Assembly: GCF_020216685.1 (NCBI RefSeq)
Contig: NZ_JAIWNS010000244.1
Coordinates: forward strand, 1-5,977
Direction of reading: 5' to 3'
Length of the DNA stretch: 5,977 nt
Source of the DNA: Methanospirillum hungatei
GTDB lineage: Archaea; Halobacteriota; Methanomicrobia; Methanomicrobiales; Methanospirillaceae
Shown here: piece by piece, positions 5,449-5,977 of the stretch
Numbering within the stretch: the first letter of the stretch is position 1
How the letters are laid out: the number at the start of each line of letters is the position of its first letter
Notes under the pieces: generated by a model
The model's input: the letters and a program-made list of their open reading frames with translations, nothing else
Databases searched by the model: none
Told to the model about the DNA's origin: nothing
Position numbers and translations under genes: made by a program

Positions 5449-5648
5449 CACCTGGAATCAATGGGTACTGGAGAGGCACGTTTTAAATATGCCGGGGACA
5501 GGACCACCGTATGGATATGGACCCGGTGTTTTAAGTATATGCGAAGAGCATAAGGGGCAAACCGAATCAGATCCTCTGCCGTCAGTTCGGTCTGCTCCTC
5601 AATACGTATAAATGTCAGAGATTCATCTTTTTCATAAATGCATTCAAA
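5449..5648 (-). pseudogene. Rpn-family (PD-(D/E)XK) nuclease fragment, catalytic-core part
   Basis: The minus-strand frame is open from 5648 and reads FECIYEKDESLTFIRIEEQT, then ELTAEDLIRFAPYALRIYLK and HRVHIHTVVLSPAY. After that it weakens (PIDSRCF) and runs into the antisense of hicA. The I-IEEQTE segment corresponds to the E-x-Q/K catalytic strand of Rpn nucleases, and RFA-YAL to the following helix. No start codon or first acidic motif is present. It overlaps the end of the DUF4351 gene at 5615-5648 in another frame. The fragment complements the one at 3554-3794: this has the front of the domain, that has the back, and both carry the 50-bp repeat. Confidence 0.65.
5486..5535. repeat. 50-bp direct repeat, copy 2
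   Basis: It matches 3745-3794 at 48 of 50 positions, with 41 identical bases (5486-5526). On the minus strand it codes LKHRVHIHTVVLSPAY. Beyond the block, at the same offset, 5449-5465 still resembles copy 1 (minus ATTGATTCCAGGTGT against ATCGATTCCGGATGT), while the 23 bases between match only about 10 of 23. The block is therefore a highly conserved island within two diverged homologous fragments. Confidence 0.92.
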
Positions 5649-5977
5649 TCATCGATACTTTGGAAATCCAGAATCTCAAGACTTAAAATTTCCAGCAGAG
5701 CATTATCCATTGAACGAATCTTATCGGTAAGGTCACCTGGAAGCCTCCCGAACTTTTTTGCCAGTTGCCTCTCAATCAATTCTCTTCGCTCTTCGGATTT
5801 ACCTTTTTCAATTCCTTTTTCGATCCCTTTTTCAATTCCTTCAATTTTTCCCTGCTCTATTCCGATAATTATCCCCAGTTCTTTCCCTTTATCCTCTGCG
5901 TACTTCAATATCTTCAGCATTTTAATCTCCTCCCATATCTCCTCTAAAATTTCAGGTTCAACAAGTTTATTACTCAC
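5615..5977 (-). CDS. C-terminal part of an Rpn-type nuclease protein, DUF4351-like tail (5' end beyond window)
   Basis: The frame runs 120 codons from the right edge to TGA at 5615. The edge codon is GTG, but the opening residues (KLVEPEILEEIWEEIKMLKI) look like the interior of Rpn/DUF4351 proteins, so the gene probably starts outside. A Gly-Ile-Glu-Lys repeat follows (GIEQGKIEGIEKGIEKGIEK, about residues 38-57), predicted as a charged helix. Then comes the DUF4351-type tail ELIERQLAKKFGRLPGDL, ALLEILSLEILDF and SIDDLNAFM. The catalytic half should lie to the right of the window. Rpn proteins are nucleases linked to recombination and, in E. coli, to anti-phage defence. ATG at 5918-5920 is preceded by GGAGGAG 6 nt upstream and could start a separate 101-residue product. 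No lesion is seen in the visible part. Confidence 0.75.
   Translation of the reverse strand: MSNKLVEPEILEEIWEEIKMLKILKYAEDKGKELGIIIGIEQGKIEGIEKGIEKGIEKGKSEERRELIERQLAKKFGRLPGDLTDKIRSMDNALLEILSLEILDFQSIDDLNAFMKKMNL
5810..5870 (-). repeat. Short in-frame tandem repeat encoding GIEK units
   Basis: About five degenerate 12-bp units encode GIEQ, GKIE, GIEK, GIEK and GIEK in the DUF4351-tail gene. Such repeats are common in this family and can change copy number by slippage without breaking the frame. Confidence 0.65.
5927..5933 (-). promoter_or_regulatory. Internal Shine-Dalgarno site before ATG 5920
   Basis: The minus strand reads GGAGGAG followed by ATTAAA and then ATG at 5920-5918, a 6-nt spacing. 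It equals or exceeds the sites of the complete genes in the window. It may be incidental, because the codons GAG GAG code the acidic helix of the larger protein. Confidence 0.45.

Noticed and set aside
5256..5507. Minus-strand 83-codon frame
   Set aside because: Only its first residues (VVLSPAY) belong to the Rpn fragment; the rest is antisense to hicA.
5810..5870. Short tandem units as a CRISPR-like array
   Set aside because: Units are 12 bp, contiguous and in frame as GIEK codons, with no spacers.

Overview
The window looks like a piece of an accessory region from a methanogenic archaeon of the Methanomicrobiales type. A Methanospirillum-like genome is my best guess, made from gene content and not from a marker gene. 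The reasons are secreted proteins built from DUF2341, PKD, IPT/TIG and LVIVD modules, Rpn-type nucleases with a DUF4351 tail, dense toxin-antitoxin genes, TATA-like elements, and strong Shine-Dalgarno sites (AGGAGG, GGTGAT).

Layout. Positions 1-1327 (minus strand) hold the first 442 codons of a large exported protein: signal peptide, DUF2341 domain, concanavalin-like region and the start of a PKD domain. Its 3' end lies outside the window. Positions 1328-1680 are a mostly non-coding leader and spacer. Positions about 1681-2640 (minus) are a second surface-protein gene (LVIVD repeats, IPT/TIG, PKD). It is broken by at least three frameshifts and has lost its 5' end. Positions 2860-3391 (minus) are an apparently intact RelBE-type toxin-antitoxin pair.

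Positions 3554-5648 are a graveyard. Two fragments of an Rpn-family nuclease gene (minus strand, 3554-3794 and about 5449-5648) share a 50-bp direct repeat. They flank about 1.7 kb that carries vapBC (4075-4699) and hicBA (5019-5447) on the plus strand. The antitoxin vapB is intact. The vapC, hicB and hicA genes each carry inactivating lesions, five of them single-base length changes in A or G runs. Positions 5615-5977 (minus) are the C-terminal part of another Rpn/DUF4351 protein, which runs off the right edge. It contains a strongly Shine-Dalgarno-preceded internal ATG.

Taken together, three different type II toxin-antitoxin families and three Rpn pieces sit within about 3 kb next to adhesin-like surface genes, most of them decayed. 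Only relBE looks intact, vapB survives without a functional-looking vapC, and the two edge genes (DUF2341 protein and DUF4351 tail) are open as far as they can be seen. I see no tRNA, rRNA, CRISPR array or complete insertion sequence.
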